From contig JAISDH010000393.1 of assembly GCA_031264975.1 (NCBI GenBank), forward strand, positions 1 to 11,943: a DNA stretch of 11,943 nucleotides, written 5' to 3'. Position 1 is the stretch's first letter; each line of letters opens with the position of its first letter. A program made the position numbers and the translations under genes. The DNA is from Bacteroidales bacterium (lineage in GTDB: Bacteria > Bacteroidota > Bacteroidia > Bacteroidales > WCHB1-69). The notes below the pieces were generated by a model. The model made no database searches, was not told the origin of the DNA, and saw only the letters and a program-made list of their open reading frames with translations. Shown one piece after another: positions 1 to 7,433 of this stretch.

Positions 1-189
1 ACCAATATCACCTCGGTCATCAGTAAGGAAGCCGGCGTATCCCTCCGTTCGCTCCATATCGATTCGGTAGACGGCTTCTTCCAGGGGCATTTCACCGTGC
101 TGGTAAAAGACACAAACGCATTAGGGATATTGATCGGGAAAATAAAAACGGTCAAAGGGGTGAAGACCGTTACACGCCTGAACGCTTAA
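1..189 (+). CDS. RelA/SpoT-family (p)ppGpp synthetase/hydrolase, C-terminal end (5' end outside window)
   Basis: Frame 1 is open from the first base to a TAA at 187-189, giving the last 62 residues of a longer protein. The segment reads as an ACT-type regulatory domain: an alternating strand/helix pattern with 'TNITSVISKEAGV', then 'GHFTVLVKDTNALG', then 'IKTVKGVKTVTRLNA' at the end. This matches the C-terminal ACT domain of long RelA/SpoT proteins, which sense and control the stringent-response alarmone (p)ppGpp in the cytoplasm. The synthetase and hydrolase domains lie outside the window, so activity cannot be judged. The stop codon overlaps the stop of the convergent downstream gene. Any other protein ending in an ACT domain is an alternative, but the fit to RelA/SpoT tails is good. 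Confidence 0.8.
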   Translation, partial: TNITSVISKEAGVSLRSLHIDSVDGFFQGHFTVLVKDTNALGILIGKIKTVKGVKTVTRLNA

Positions 190-1619
190 ACGGGCGTCAA
201 CCCCATCTTCTCAGCCCGTTTCAGCATAAAGCGGCGGGCGGCTTCGTACTCGTTCGGTATTTCACCGTCGAGGATAGCGTTCTTGATCGCTTCTTTGATA
301 ACTCCCACCGGCTGGGAAGGGGATAATCCGAACGTCTTCATAATTTCCTCGCCGCTGACGGGAGGCTGGAAGTTGCGTATGCGGTCTTTCTCCTCTATTT
401 CGGCCAGTTTTTCCCTTACCAGGCGAAAGTTATTCAGGAAACGGCGTACTTTTTCGGGATTCTTGCTGGTGATATCCGCTTCGCACAGCAGCATCAGGTC
501 GTCGATATCGTTGCCGGCGTCAAACAACAGGCGGCGGATAGCCGAATCGGTCACGTCTTCATCCGCCAGGTTGATGGGGCGCATATGCAGGTTTACCATC
601 TTTTGCACATACTTCATTTTCTCGTTCATGGGAAGCTTCATCCGCCGGAAAATACCCGGTATCATTTTCTCTCCTACAAAGTTGTGATTGTGGAACGTCC
701 ACCCCAGGCGGTTATCCCAGCGCTTGGTGGCCGGTTTAGCAATATCGTGCAGCAAAGCGCTCCAGCGAAGCCATAGGTTATCGGTATAACGGCTCAGCCG
801 GTCGAGCACCATCAAGGTATGCGCCAGGTTATCTTTATGCCCGATACCTTCACGCGTTTCGGCGCCTTTAAGCGCACTTAGCTCGGGGAAGATAAGGGGT
901 AACAAACCCGACATATCCAATAATTCAAACCCCACGGAGGGTTTGGGCGAAAGAATGATTTTATTCAGCTCATCCACAATCCGCTCTTCGGAAATAATGT
1001 GTATCCGCTCCTTGTTACGTTCAATCGCATCGAAGGTATCCGGGTCGATATAAAAGCCCAGTTGTGAAGCAAACCGGACGGCGCGCATCATCCGCAGCGG
1101 GTCGTCGCTAAAGGTAATATCCGGGTTGAGCGGCGTGCGGATGGTTTGATATTCCATATCCCGCAGACCGTCGAAAGGGTCTATCAGTTCGCCGTACCGC
1201 TCTTTATTGAGGCAAAGCGCCAGGGCGTTGATGGTAAAGTCGCGTCGGTTCTGGTCGTCTTCAAGCGTGCCGTCTTCCACAATCGGCTTGCGGCTGTTGC
1301 GCTGGTACGATTCCTTGCGCGCCCCGACAAACTCTATTTCCAATCCTCCGCTCTTAATCTGCGCCGTTCCGAAATTCTTAAAAACAGATAAACGGGCCGA
1401 CCTGCCCAAGGCCCTTACAACTGCCTCCGCCAATTCAATACCACTGCCAACGGTTACAATATCAATATCCTTCGACGCCCGGCGCAGGTAAATATCGCGC
1501 ACATATCCTCCGATAACATAAGCCTCCAGTCCCAACCGCCCCGCTGTTTCCGAAATAATCCGGAACGGCTCCGACGACAGATGTTTCAACACCTCTTTCT
1601 TCTCTAAATCAATATACAT
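186..1619 (-). CDS. CCA tRNA nucleotidyltransferase (HD-domain type)
   Basis: A 477-aa class II CCA-adding enzyme that builds or repairs the 3' CCA end of tRNA from CTP and ATP in the cytoplasm. Visible motifs: the nucleotidyltransferase signature GGYVRD (residues 37-42) followed by the metal-binding DxD (51-53), RRDFTINA (125-132), the template-helix region DDPLRMMRAVRFA (172-184), and an HD phosphohydrolase-type motif LLHDIAK (H291-D292). Length and domain order (poly(A) polymerase/CCA head, RNA-binding middle, HD tail) are normal for Bacteroidetes. The start is ATG at 1619, with a TATCTTTG -7 box about 27 bases upstream. Its stop overlaps the relA/spoT stop, so the two genes converge with no intergenic space. 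CCA-adding rather than poly(A) polymerase is the usual role of this HD form. Confidence 0.93.
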   Translation of the reverse strand: MYIDLEKKEVLKHLSSEPFRIISETAGRLGLEAYVIGGYVRDIYLRRASKDIDIVTVGSGIELAEAVVRALGRSARLSVFKNFGTAQIKSGGLEIEFVGARKESYQRNSRKPIVEDGTLEDDQNRRDFTINALALCLNKERYGELIDPFDGLRDMEYQTIRTPLNPDITFSDDPLRMMRAVRFASQLGFYIDPDTFDAIERNKERIHIISEERIVDELNKIILSPKPSVGFELLDMSGLLPLIFPELSALKGAETREGIGHKDNLAHTLMVLDRLSRYTDNLWLRWSALLHDIAKPATKRWDNRLGWTFHNHNFVGEKMIPGIFRRMKLPMNEKMKYVQKMVNLHMRPINLADEDVTDSAIRRLLFDAGNDIDDLMLLCEADITSKNPEKVRRFLNNFRLVREKLAEIEEKDRIRNFQPPVSGEEIMKTFGLSPSQPVGVIKEAIKNAILDGEIPNEYEAARRFMLKRAEKMGLTPV

Positions 1620-1645
1620 TATATATTACCTCATTTTTAGCGCTG

Positions 1646-1653
1646 CAAAGATA
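1646..1653 (-). promoter_or_regulatory. Probable promoter -7 box for the CCA nucleotidyltransferase gene
   Basis: On the minus strand this reads TATCTTTG, an exact match to the Bacteroidetes -7 consensus TAnnTTTG, about 27 bases before the ATG. No TTTG lies at the ideal 19-bp spacing. The nearest upstream TTTG is 23 bp away, inside the end of the preceding ATPase gene (stop at 1671-1673), so the -33 element is weak. The gene therefore probably has its own promoter as well as possible read-through. Confidence 0.55.
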
Positions 1654-1670
1654 AGAACTAAAAAAGTAAA

Positions 1671-2885
1671 TCAGTGCAAACCATAACCTCCCAATAGCCA
1701 TTTTGTGGCGTTGCGCTGCACAATTCCATTGTATGTCGGTTCTTCGGGGTCGAGGCAGATGATGGTTTTCGGATGATGGTTTTTCAGCTTCATAAAGGGT
1801 GAAAGCTCCCGTTCGCGCGTGCTTTCTTCGCGCATGGTGAGGCAAACCTGATAATAATGCGTATAGCCGTTCGTGTCTTTTGCCACAAAGTCTATTTCCT
1901 GTGCTGCATTTTTACCAATCCAAAGGGTGTTCCTGCGCCGCAGAAGTTCAAAATAAACCACATTTTCGAGGATATGTCCTAAATCCGACAGGTTTTCCCG
2001 CCCCAGAAGAACATTACGGAATCCGGTATCGACAATGTATTCCTTTCCTTGCGTTTTCAGTATTTTTTTACCTTTCAGATCAAAACGGTTGGCATGATAA
2101 AACAAATAGCTTTTATTCAGTATCGAGATATAGCGGCTGATTGTTTTATCGTCGAGATTGTCATTAGTGTGAATAAAATACTTGGTGATACTGCTTGTCG
2201 AAACGGGGCTGCCTATGGAATCGGACAGAAAACGGGTGAGGTTTTCAAATGCCGTTTCGTTGTAAATGGCATTTCGTGGTTTTATATCTTTTTCCAGAAT
2301 AGTTCCATACAGCCCTTTTAGATAGTTTTCGTAAGCGGAACGGCTGATTTTGAGTAATTCCAATGCTTGTGGAAAGCCACCGGTTTGCAGATAATCGACC
2401 AAATCCGTATCGTTGGGTTTGTCGATATGCTGAAATTCCACATATTCTGCAAACGAAAAAGGATACATTTCGAGTGTAATCGCCCGCCCGGTAAGGATGG
2501 TTGCCAACTCACTCGAAAGCAGATAGGCATTACTGCCGGTTACATACAGGTCTACGTTCTTCAGGATGTGCAATCCGTCAAGTAACCGTTCGAAATTGTC
2601 GAGCATTTGAATTTCGTCAAGGAAAATGTAATTCATCCCTTCGTTCGAAAGCGCATTTTTTATGTGGAAATAAAAATCACGCCAATGTTCAACAAGCGTA
2701 TTCTCCGGTTCCTCCAGGTTGTAATGCTGAATATTAACTGCGGGTACGCCCGTCGCAGCCAGTTCGTCCCGAAACTGTTCGAGAAGCGTTGACTTCCCGC
2801 AGCGGCGCACGCCTGCTACGACTTTAATTATCTGAACATCCCTTAGTTCGCGTAATTGCGATAAATATAATTCTCTTTTTACCAT
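1671..2885 (-). CDS. AAA+ ATPase with DUF4143 C-terminal domain
   Basis: A 404-aa protein of the large AAA_14/DUF4143 family common in Bacteroidales. The N-terminus has the typical start 'MVKRELYLSQL', a Walker A GVRRCGKST (residues 25-33) and a Walker B YIFLDEIQ (D90-E91). The C-terminal DUF4143 part contains 'GKNAAQEIDFVA', resembling the acidic core of a PD-(D/E)XK fold, but the expected following lysine is replaced ('YYQVCLT'), so nuclease activity is doubtful. The family's cellular role is not established. I chose the ATG at 2883-2885 over an in-frame start 51 bases upstream because family members start here and the upstream codons lie inside the operator array. Length is full and no frameshift is seen. 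The promoter region carries four repeated operator-like sites, suggesting tight or auto-regulation. Confidence 0.85.
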   Translation of the reverse strand: MVKRELYLSQLRELRDVQIIKVVAGVRRCGKSTLLEQFRDELAATGVPAVNIQHYNLEEPENTLVEHWRDFYFHIKNALSNEGMNYIFLDEIQMLDNFERLLDGLHILKNVDLYVTGSNAYLLSSELATILTGRAITLEMYPFSFAEYVEFQHIDKPNDTDLVDYLQTGGFPQALELLKISRSAYENYLKGLYGTILEKDIKPRNAIYNETAFENLTRFLSDSIGSPVSTSSITKYFIHTNDNLDDKTISRYISILNKSYLFYHANRFDLKGKKILKTQGKEYIVDTGFRNVLLGRENLSDLGHILENVVYFELLRRRNTLWIGKNAAQEIDFVAKDTNGYTHYYQVCLTMREESTRERELSPFMKLKNHHPKTIICLDPEEPTYNGIVQRNATKWLLGGYGLH

Positions 2886-2894
2886 ACGATGAAA

Positions 2895-2974
2895 TTCCGA
2901 AAAGTTTATGTTTTTGCAAAGTTTTCGGAAATGCAAAATTCCGTAAACTTTTCGTTTTTACAAACTTTTCGGAA
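2895..2974. repeat. Four 13-bp operator-like sites in alternating orientation
   Basis: Sites at 2895-2907 (ttccgaaaagttt), 2918-2930 (its inverted form, one change), 2939-2951 (ttccgtaaacttt) and 2962-2974 (exact inverse of the first). Starts are 23, 21 and 23 bp apart, about two DNA turns, so all four lie on one face of the helix. Each inverted pair has a 10-bp spacer. The sites cover the -33 element, the -7 element and the leader of the ATPase gene, as expected for binding sites of a dimeric regulator. They could instead form leader-RNA hairpins. Confidence 0.75.
2934..2964 (-). promoter_or_regulatory. Probable promoter of the DUF4143 ATPase gene
   Basis: On the minus strand, TTTG (2961-2964) is followed after exactly 19 bp by GAATTTTG (2934-2941), which differs from the Bacteroidetes -7 consensus TAnnTTTG only in the first base. 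Transcription would start near 2930, giving a leader of roughly 45 bases before the ATG at 2885. Both elements are embedded in the operator-like repeats, so a bound protein would be expected to block the promoter. Confidence 0.5.
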
Positions 2975-3129
2975 TTTCTTTTCTTCGCCGGGCGCCCAGT
3001 TCTATTTCACTTCCTTCATTTCCCGGTAGGAAGTAGACGGAGAGATTTTGTAAAAGTAACAAAAGAGCTTGATAAGAAAGAGGCTGCAAGCGGATTATGC
3101 AAAGTTGTTGAAAAACATGAAACTATAAT

Positions 3130-3160
3130 TTTGCCATATACCTTTTTCTACTTACTTTTG
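3130..3160 (+). promoter_or_regulatory. Bacteroidetes-type promoter of the AT-rich ABC-transporter operon
   Basis: TTTG at 3130-3133 and TACTTTTG at 3153-3160 (exact TAnnTTTG) are separated by the ideal 19 bp. Transcription would begin near 3165, leaving a leader of about 25 bases that is A-rich just before the ATG at 3190, typical of Bacteroidetes, which rarely use a Shine-Dalgarno sequence. This is the only clear promoter upstream of the four overlapping genes, supporting a single transcript. Confidence 0.75.
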
Positions 3161-3189
3161 CATGCAATTTTAATTAAAAAATAACAAAC

Positions 3190-4182
3190 ATGAAAAAAGG
3201 TAGAGAAATATTTGTTTCTGTTATTATAGGCGTTGTAATAGCGATAGGGTTTATATTCTTTAGAAATCATAATCAAAACAAAGACGAAACGGCACAGAAG
3301 AAAAAAGATTTGTCTTCCATACAAGTAGGATATTCTCCATTAATGGTAAATTTACCTTTAATGGTCGCATTTCAAAATGATTATTTTAAAAATGAAGGAC
3401 TTAATATTGTTTTACAAAAAATGTCTACCACTAATAATATGAGAGATGCTATTACTAGTGGGAAGATAAAAATTTGTTCTGCTTTAGGGTCTGAAATGTT
3501 CTTCGAAAATAATAATATGTTGCCGGGGAATTTGTATGCCCTATATTTCAATGTGTTGACAAAAAGTAGATATCAAGATGGAATTGTAGTTAAGGCAGAT
3601 TCAGATATAGGGACTATTGAGCAACTCAATGGAAAATCAATTGGTTGTTATCCTGCCTCTACAGTAAAAGTGTATTTAGACATGATTGCGCAAAATAAAA
3701 ATTTATCATATAGGCAAACTTTAGTTGCTCCAGCAGAGGCTTTTCAATTACTAGATAAAGGACAATTAGATGCCATCTACGCAATTGAACCTCAATTGAG
3801 CGAAGCTAAAAAGAATCCAAATTATAAAATTATAGATGATGCCCTTTTGGCTCAATATGTTTTAGAGGAGATACCCGTAGGTGTTTGCGCTATAAATGGA
3901 GAATTTTATTTAAAATATCCTGAAGTAGCAGAGAAAATTCAAACAGCACTAAAAAACGCGGTAGATTTTATTGAAAAAGATCAGGCTGAAGCCATAAAAC
4001 TTGGAGAGAAATTCATAGGAGTCACAGAAGGAAATCTTTCGGGTAGTAATTTACCTGAATGGAAATCTGGTTGTGAAATTAATCATGAAACACTTACAAA
4101 GTTTTTAGCGTTTTTACATATAAATAACATAGTTTCATCAACTGTGGATCATACAAATTTTATTTATTGCAAAGAGAAATGA
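3190..4182 (+). CDS. ABC transporter substrate-binding protein, SsuA/THI5 (NMT1)-like, membrane-anchored
   Basis: A 330-aa protein. An N-terminal hydrophobic segment (about residues 8-24) after 'MKKGREIF' is either an uncleaved membrane anchor or a signal peptide; no lipobox cysteine is present, which is unusual for a Bacteroidetes binding protein. The body starts near residue 46 with 'VGYSPLMVNLPLMVAFQND', then 'NEGLNIVLQKM', 'DAITSGKIKI' and 'LLDKGQLDAIYAIEPQ', the pattern of periplasmic proteins that bind sulfonates, nitrate or thiamine precursors. It would deliver a small solute to the permease encoded two genes downstream. The ligand cannot be read from sequence. Its stop (TGA 4180-4182) overlaps the ATG of the ATPase gene. 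The gene is markedly AT-rich compared with the flanking core genes, suggesting horizontal acquisition. Confidence 0.85.
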   Translation: MKKGREIFVSVIIGVVIAIGFIFFRNHNQNKDETAQKKKDLSSIQVGYSPLMVNLPLMVAFQNDYFKNEGLNIVLQKMSTTNNMRDAITSGKIKICSALGSEMFFENNNMLPGNLYALYFNVLTKSRYQDGIVVKADSDIGTIEQLNGKSIGCYPASTVKVYLDMIAQNKNLSYRQTLVAPAEAFQLLDKGQLDAIYAIEPQLSEAKKNPNYKIIDDALLAQYVLEEIPVGVCAINGEFYLKYPEVAEKIQTALKNAVDFIEKDQAEAIKLGEKFIGVTEGNLSGSNLPEWKSGCEINHETLTKFLAFLHINNIVSSTVDHTNFIYCKEK

Positions 4183-4892
4183 TTGAATTTGCAAAAAACA
4201 CACTTTCTATACATTCTCAAAGAGAATTTGAAATTCCTCTTGGTTATAGATTTTTGCCTTCAAATATTTATGGTATATTCGGTCCTAATGGTATTGGAAA
4301 GACTACATTATTAAATCAAATACTCCAAGATATTAACTCAAATATACCTTCTATAATAAGAGATATTAATTCAAATAAGATAAACAATTCTGATGAGAAA
4401 ATAGCTGTAATTCCACAGAAAATAGAGGAATTATTATTACCATGGCTAACACCATCTAAAATGATTAAAATATTTAACAATAATTATTCACAGAATAAAA
4501 ATAATAGCGACTTTTTAAGAACCATCCAAAAGAAATATCATTTTAGAAAATTGAGTGGTGGAGAAAAACAGGTATTTGCTATAGATTTAATCACATCATA
4601 TAATTTTGACTTTCTTTTTTTTGATGAACCATTTTCATCATTAGATTTTGATAATACATCTCAAAAACTAATAAGAATAAAGCAATACATTAAGTCAAAT
4701 AATGCTATACTATTCATCGTATTGCATGATTTTTCCTCCTTGCAATATATTAGTGATCATCTTGTATTTTTCAACCCTTCAATCAACAAAATATTTATCA
4801 AAAAAAATGAATATATAATTGATGATATTTTTTTATTAGAAAGAAAAATTGACACTAACTTCATTAAATTATGTTTAAAAGAAACAAGATAA
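4179..4892 (+). CDS. ABC transporter ATP-binding protein, SsuB/TauB-like
   Basis: A 237-aa nucleotide-binding subunit that powers uptake through the adjacent permease. Motifs in order: Walker A GPNGIGKTT (residues 35-43), Q-loop in VIPQ (Q80) followed by 'LLPWLTP', a stretch characteristic of SsuB/TauB/NrtD ATPases, signature LSGGE (125-129), Walker B FLFFDEP (D149-E150), D-loop SLD and H-loop LHD (H183). All catalytic residues are present. The ATG at 4179 gives an ATGA overlap with the binding-protein stop. A longer reading from a TTG at 4167 is possible but less likely. The 3' end overlaps the permease gene by 22 bases. The sequence is short and Asn/Ile/Lys-rich, reflecting the operon's low GC. 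The Walker A to signature segment is slightly compact. Confidence 0.9.
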   Translation: MIEFAKNTLSIHSQREFEIPLGYRFLPSNIYGIFGPNGIGKTTLLNQILQDINSNIPSIIRDINSNKINNSDEKIAVIPQKIEELLLPWLTPSKMIKIFNNNYSQNKNNSDFLRTIQKKYHFRKLSGGEKQVFAIDLITSYNFDFLFFDEPFSSLDFDNTSQKLIRIKQYIKSNNAILFIVLHDFSSLQYISDHLVFFNPSINKIFIKKNEYIIDDIFLLERKIDTNFIKLCLKETR

Positions 4893-5647
4893 TTGAAAAT
4901 ATTTTTAGATTCTTATTTGCAATAATTTTGATTGTATTATTCTGGGAAGTTTTGCGTTTTTTTTGCATAAGACTTTTTGATATTCAAAAAGTTTTTTTCC
5001 CCTCTACATCAGAAATATTAAATACATTATACAACTATTTACTTGACATAAATTTTTGGATCCCATTTGGGAACACTCTCGTGAAAATTACGATTTCTTT
5101 TCTTGTTGTATTAATGTTAAGTTTTGCAATAGGAACGTTTTTAGGATATAAATCAAAAGTATACTCTCTTTTTAGACCATTTTGGGATTTTTTAAGAAGC
5201 ATTCCTCCAGCGACACTGTTCCCGATTTTTTTAATTCTTATAGGCTTAGGTGATTCAACAAAAGTCATAATTGCGATCTATTTTGCAACTTTAATATTAT
5301 CATTGAATATTGCTGATTCTTTACGGCATGTAATAGATAATCAAAATAATATATGGGAAAATATGAAAATAAATAAAAATGATATTTTTAAATTCTATCT
5401 AATTCCTCAAATTATTAATTATTTATTTTCTGGATTAAGGATAACAGGTTCTCTTATTGTTGCATTAATTGTGATTGCGGAAATGTATGTTGGTACAGAA
5501 TCTGGCGTTGGAGGTGCTATCGTTTCCGCTCGCGACCAATATGACTGGAATAAACTATATGCTTTTATTGTTGTTACTGGATTTATGGGTTATTTTATTA
5601 ATCAACTCATTGACTTATTGTATTCTAAATTTAAAACAAATGAATAA
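4871..5647 (+). CDS. ABC transporter permease, SsuC/TauC-like (BPD_transp_1)
   Basis: A 258-aa inner-membrane protein with about six hydrophobic segments, the first at residues 11-32. 'LRSIPPATLFPIFLILIGLG' is the typical 'R.iP..a..P' region of sulfonate/nitrate/taurine permeases, and 'IAEMYVGTESGVGGAIVSA' near the C-terminus is the equivalent of the family's E...G..G..I.A motif. The EAA loop that docks the ATPase is degenerate ('ENMKINKNDIFKFYLIPQ'), lacking the usual EAA..G. The ATG at 4871 lies inside the ATPase gene (22-base overlap), and the stop overlaps the next start by 8 bases, so translation of all four genes is probably coupled. The substrate is unknown; sulfonate, taurine, nitrate or thiamine-precursor uptake are family options. 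Confidence 0.88.
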   Translation: MFKRNKIIENIFRFLFAIILIVLFWEVLRFFCIRLFDIQKVFFPSTSEILNTLYNYLLDINFWIPFGNTLVKITISFLVVLMLSFAIGTFLGYKSKVYSLFRPFWDFLRSIPPATLFPIFLILIGLGDSTKVIIAIYFATLILSLNIADSLRHVIDNQNNIWENMKINKNDIFKFYLIPQIINYLFSGLRITGSLIVALIVIAEMYVGTESGVGGAIVSARDQYDWNKLYAFIVVTGFMGYFINQLIDLLYSKFKTNE

Positions 5648-7433
5648 AAAAGCAAACTATATATTTGAATTTATTTTTTATGCAACAATATCTGCAACTT
5701 TAGTTTTCTTGATTGCTCAAGTAATCGGTTTTACAGATGCATCGTTTCCCATATCCGTCTTAGCAATACTTTTATCTATTATTGCATATATTATATCTTT
5801 CTTCAGTTCAAAAACTATTGAAGATTCTATTGTATCAATAAAATCTTCTGCTACAATTATTGAAAATTCCTCTGTAGAAATATTAGAATTACAGAAAAAT
5901 CTTAACAATGAATTTGTTGGTCAGACAAATGGTTTTGTTGAATTATTTGAGAAAACCATAGAGATTTTAGAAGATTCTGTTGAGAATGGAAAAACTGTAA
6001 AATTAATATTGCCATTCCCTTCTTTCGGATTCATCAACAAGAAAACAAGAGGGAAATACAATATTTTTAAAAAACACATTAAATCGTTATTAGAGTCAGA
6101 GAAAGAGTTTGAATTATATATCCTTAATCCGTTTAATCTTACTTGGAGTAATGGAAAGAATGAACTTAGTTTATTTTTCAATCGTATTATTACATATGCT
6201 AAGGATGGAGATATTTACGAACGAGAATTTAGTCAAATGATCAAAGAGTATTTTTTATTCTTGAGTGAAATATGTCTTTATTATGATAATTCTCAGTATA
6301 AATGCAAGAAAAATGTCTATTTGTTGAATGAAATATTTCAGAATTGTATATTGACGGAATCGAGTGGGAAACATAGATCTTTATTGTTTTTTCTACATCC
6401 ACCATTCAATGAGTTAAACTTAGAGAATAATGTCATAGAGTCAAATGGCTATCATAGCCTTACTCCAGAGTTCAGAATACTTGTTGAAAAACTGATTACT
6501 ATACAAAAAGAAAAGTTTGATGTTATATCTTTATTTACTAATTATGATTCTTTAGATTTATATTTTACGCTAAAAGAAATTTCAGAAGAAATCAAAACTA
6601 CAGACTCTGATGATCAATGTTGTGAAAAGATAGATTCCATTATAAAAAACTATATTTCTGCCAACAATTATCGAAAAAGTGAAAGAATAGAAAATAAGAG
6701 TGTTGATATTAGGATATTTGAATTTGGCGAAAAAAAAGAAAATGATTCTTGTTTGCTAGTCTTTCCTAGTGCTGCTGGCATATTCTCTCATAACCCGAAT
6801 TATCGCTTTAATATTTATCGAAAACTCTGTACTAGCTTATCGAAAAACAGGAGAGTACTGTTATGTTCTTTTTCAGGGCAAGATAATTTTTCAGAATTTG
6901 AGGGGAAAAAATTTAAATTCTCATTATCTCAAAGTAAAGAAGATATTAAACATATATATAATAGGCTGGCTGGTGAAAATATTTTGGGTGCCTTTGCTAT
7001 TTGTATTGGGGCGCAATCATTTTTAGCTTACTCAAAGGAAAACGGACAAAAGCATTCTGTTTTTATTTGGGATATGCCGGATCGTCCTGGTTGGCATTTG
7101 CCAGTAAAATATTTTGAAAGTCATAGAATTAATGTTGATATTCAGCAATGTATGTCTACTGAAGATCCCATATACACATTACAAGATTTTAATGAAGGTA
7201 ATCTATTTTATGCTTTTTCGAATAAAAGTAAAAATGCTCAAAGAAAGTTTGAAGAAATTATTAAGCTATTATCTTCTAAAACAAATCAACATTTTCACTT
7301 TAAACATAAAACTTATAATGAATTAAAACATGTGCCTTGTCATGAAGACAATGAAAGTGAATATATTCAATTACTAGACGACATAGATACATTCCTTACA
7401 ACCTCGGCGCAAGCGAAGCGCAGTCCAGGGTAG
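5640..7433 (+). CDS. Membrane-anchored protein with C-terminal alpha/beta-hydrolase-like domain (Cys at the nucleophile elbow)
   Basis: A 597-aa protein of no family I recognise overall. Two membrane helices (about 8-31 and 36-55) lead into a cytoplasmic or periplasmic mixed alpha/beta region (about 60-360, with 'KTVKLILPFPSFGF' and 'EFELYILNPFN'). Residues 365-590 follow an alpha/beta-hydrolase plan: strand plus loop 'LLVFPSAAG' (F375-G380), 'RRVLLCSFSGQDNFSE' where family members have the D.rG.G.S loop, then 'AICIGAQS' at the nucleophile position, with Cys455 where Ser is usual. The acid residue is not obvious ('LFYAFSNKSKN'). Several histidines follow. The ATG at 5640 overlaps the permease stop; upstream in-frame codons lie inside the permease gene and are rejected. 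The last ten residues come from an inverted repeat. It is the fourth gene of the ABC operon, so it likely acts on or senses the transported compound. The fold call is inference. Confidence 0.8.
   Translation: MNKKANYIFEFIFYATISATLVFLIAQVIGFTDASFPISVLAILLSIIAYIISFFSSKTIEDSIVSIKSSATIIENSSVEILELQKNLNNEFVGQTNGFVELFEKTIEILEDSVENGKTVKLILPFPSFGFINKKTRGKYNIFKKHIKSLLESEKEFELYILNPFNLTWSNGKNELSLFFNRIITYAKDGDIYEREFSQMIKEYFLFLSEICLYYDNSQYKCKKNVYLLNEIFQNCILTESSGKHRSLLFFLHPPFNELNLENNVIESNGYHSLTPEFRILVEKLITIQKEKFDVISLFTNYDSLDLYFTLKEISEEIKTTDSDDQCCEKIDSIIKNYISANNYRKSERIENKSVDIRIFEFGEKKENDSCLLVFPSAAGIFSHNPNYRFNIYRKLCTSLSKNRRVLLCSFSGQDNFSEFEGKKFKFSLSQSKEDIKHIYNRLAGENILGAFAICIGAQSFLAYSKENGQKHSVFIWDMPDRPGWHLPVKYFESHRINVDIQQCMSTEDPIYTLQDFNEGNLFYAFSNKSKNAQRKFEEIIKLLSSKTNQHFHFKHKTYNELKHVPCHEDNESEYIQLLDDIDTFLTTSAQAKRSPG

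Noticed and set aside
2885..2936. Upstream extension of the DUF4143 ATPase start
   Set aside because: The extra 17 codons fall in the operator array and promoter leader; the family's usual N-terminus begins at the ATG at 2885.
5475..5639. Upstream extension of the 597-aa protein
   Set aside because: These codons are the permease gene read in another frame; the ATG overlapping the permease stop is the natural start.
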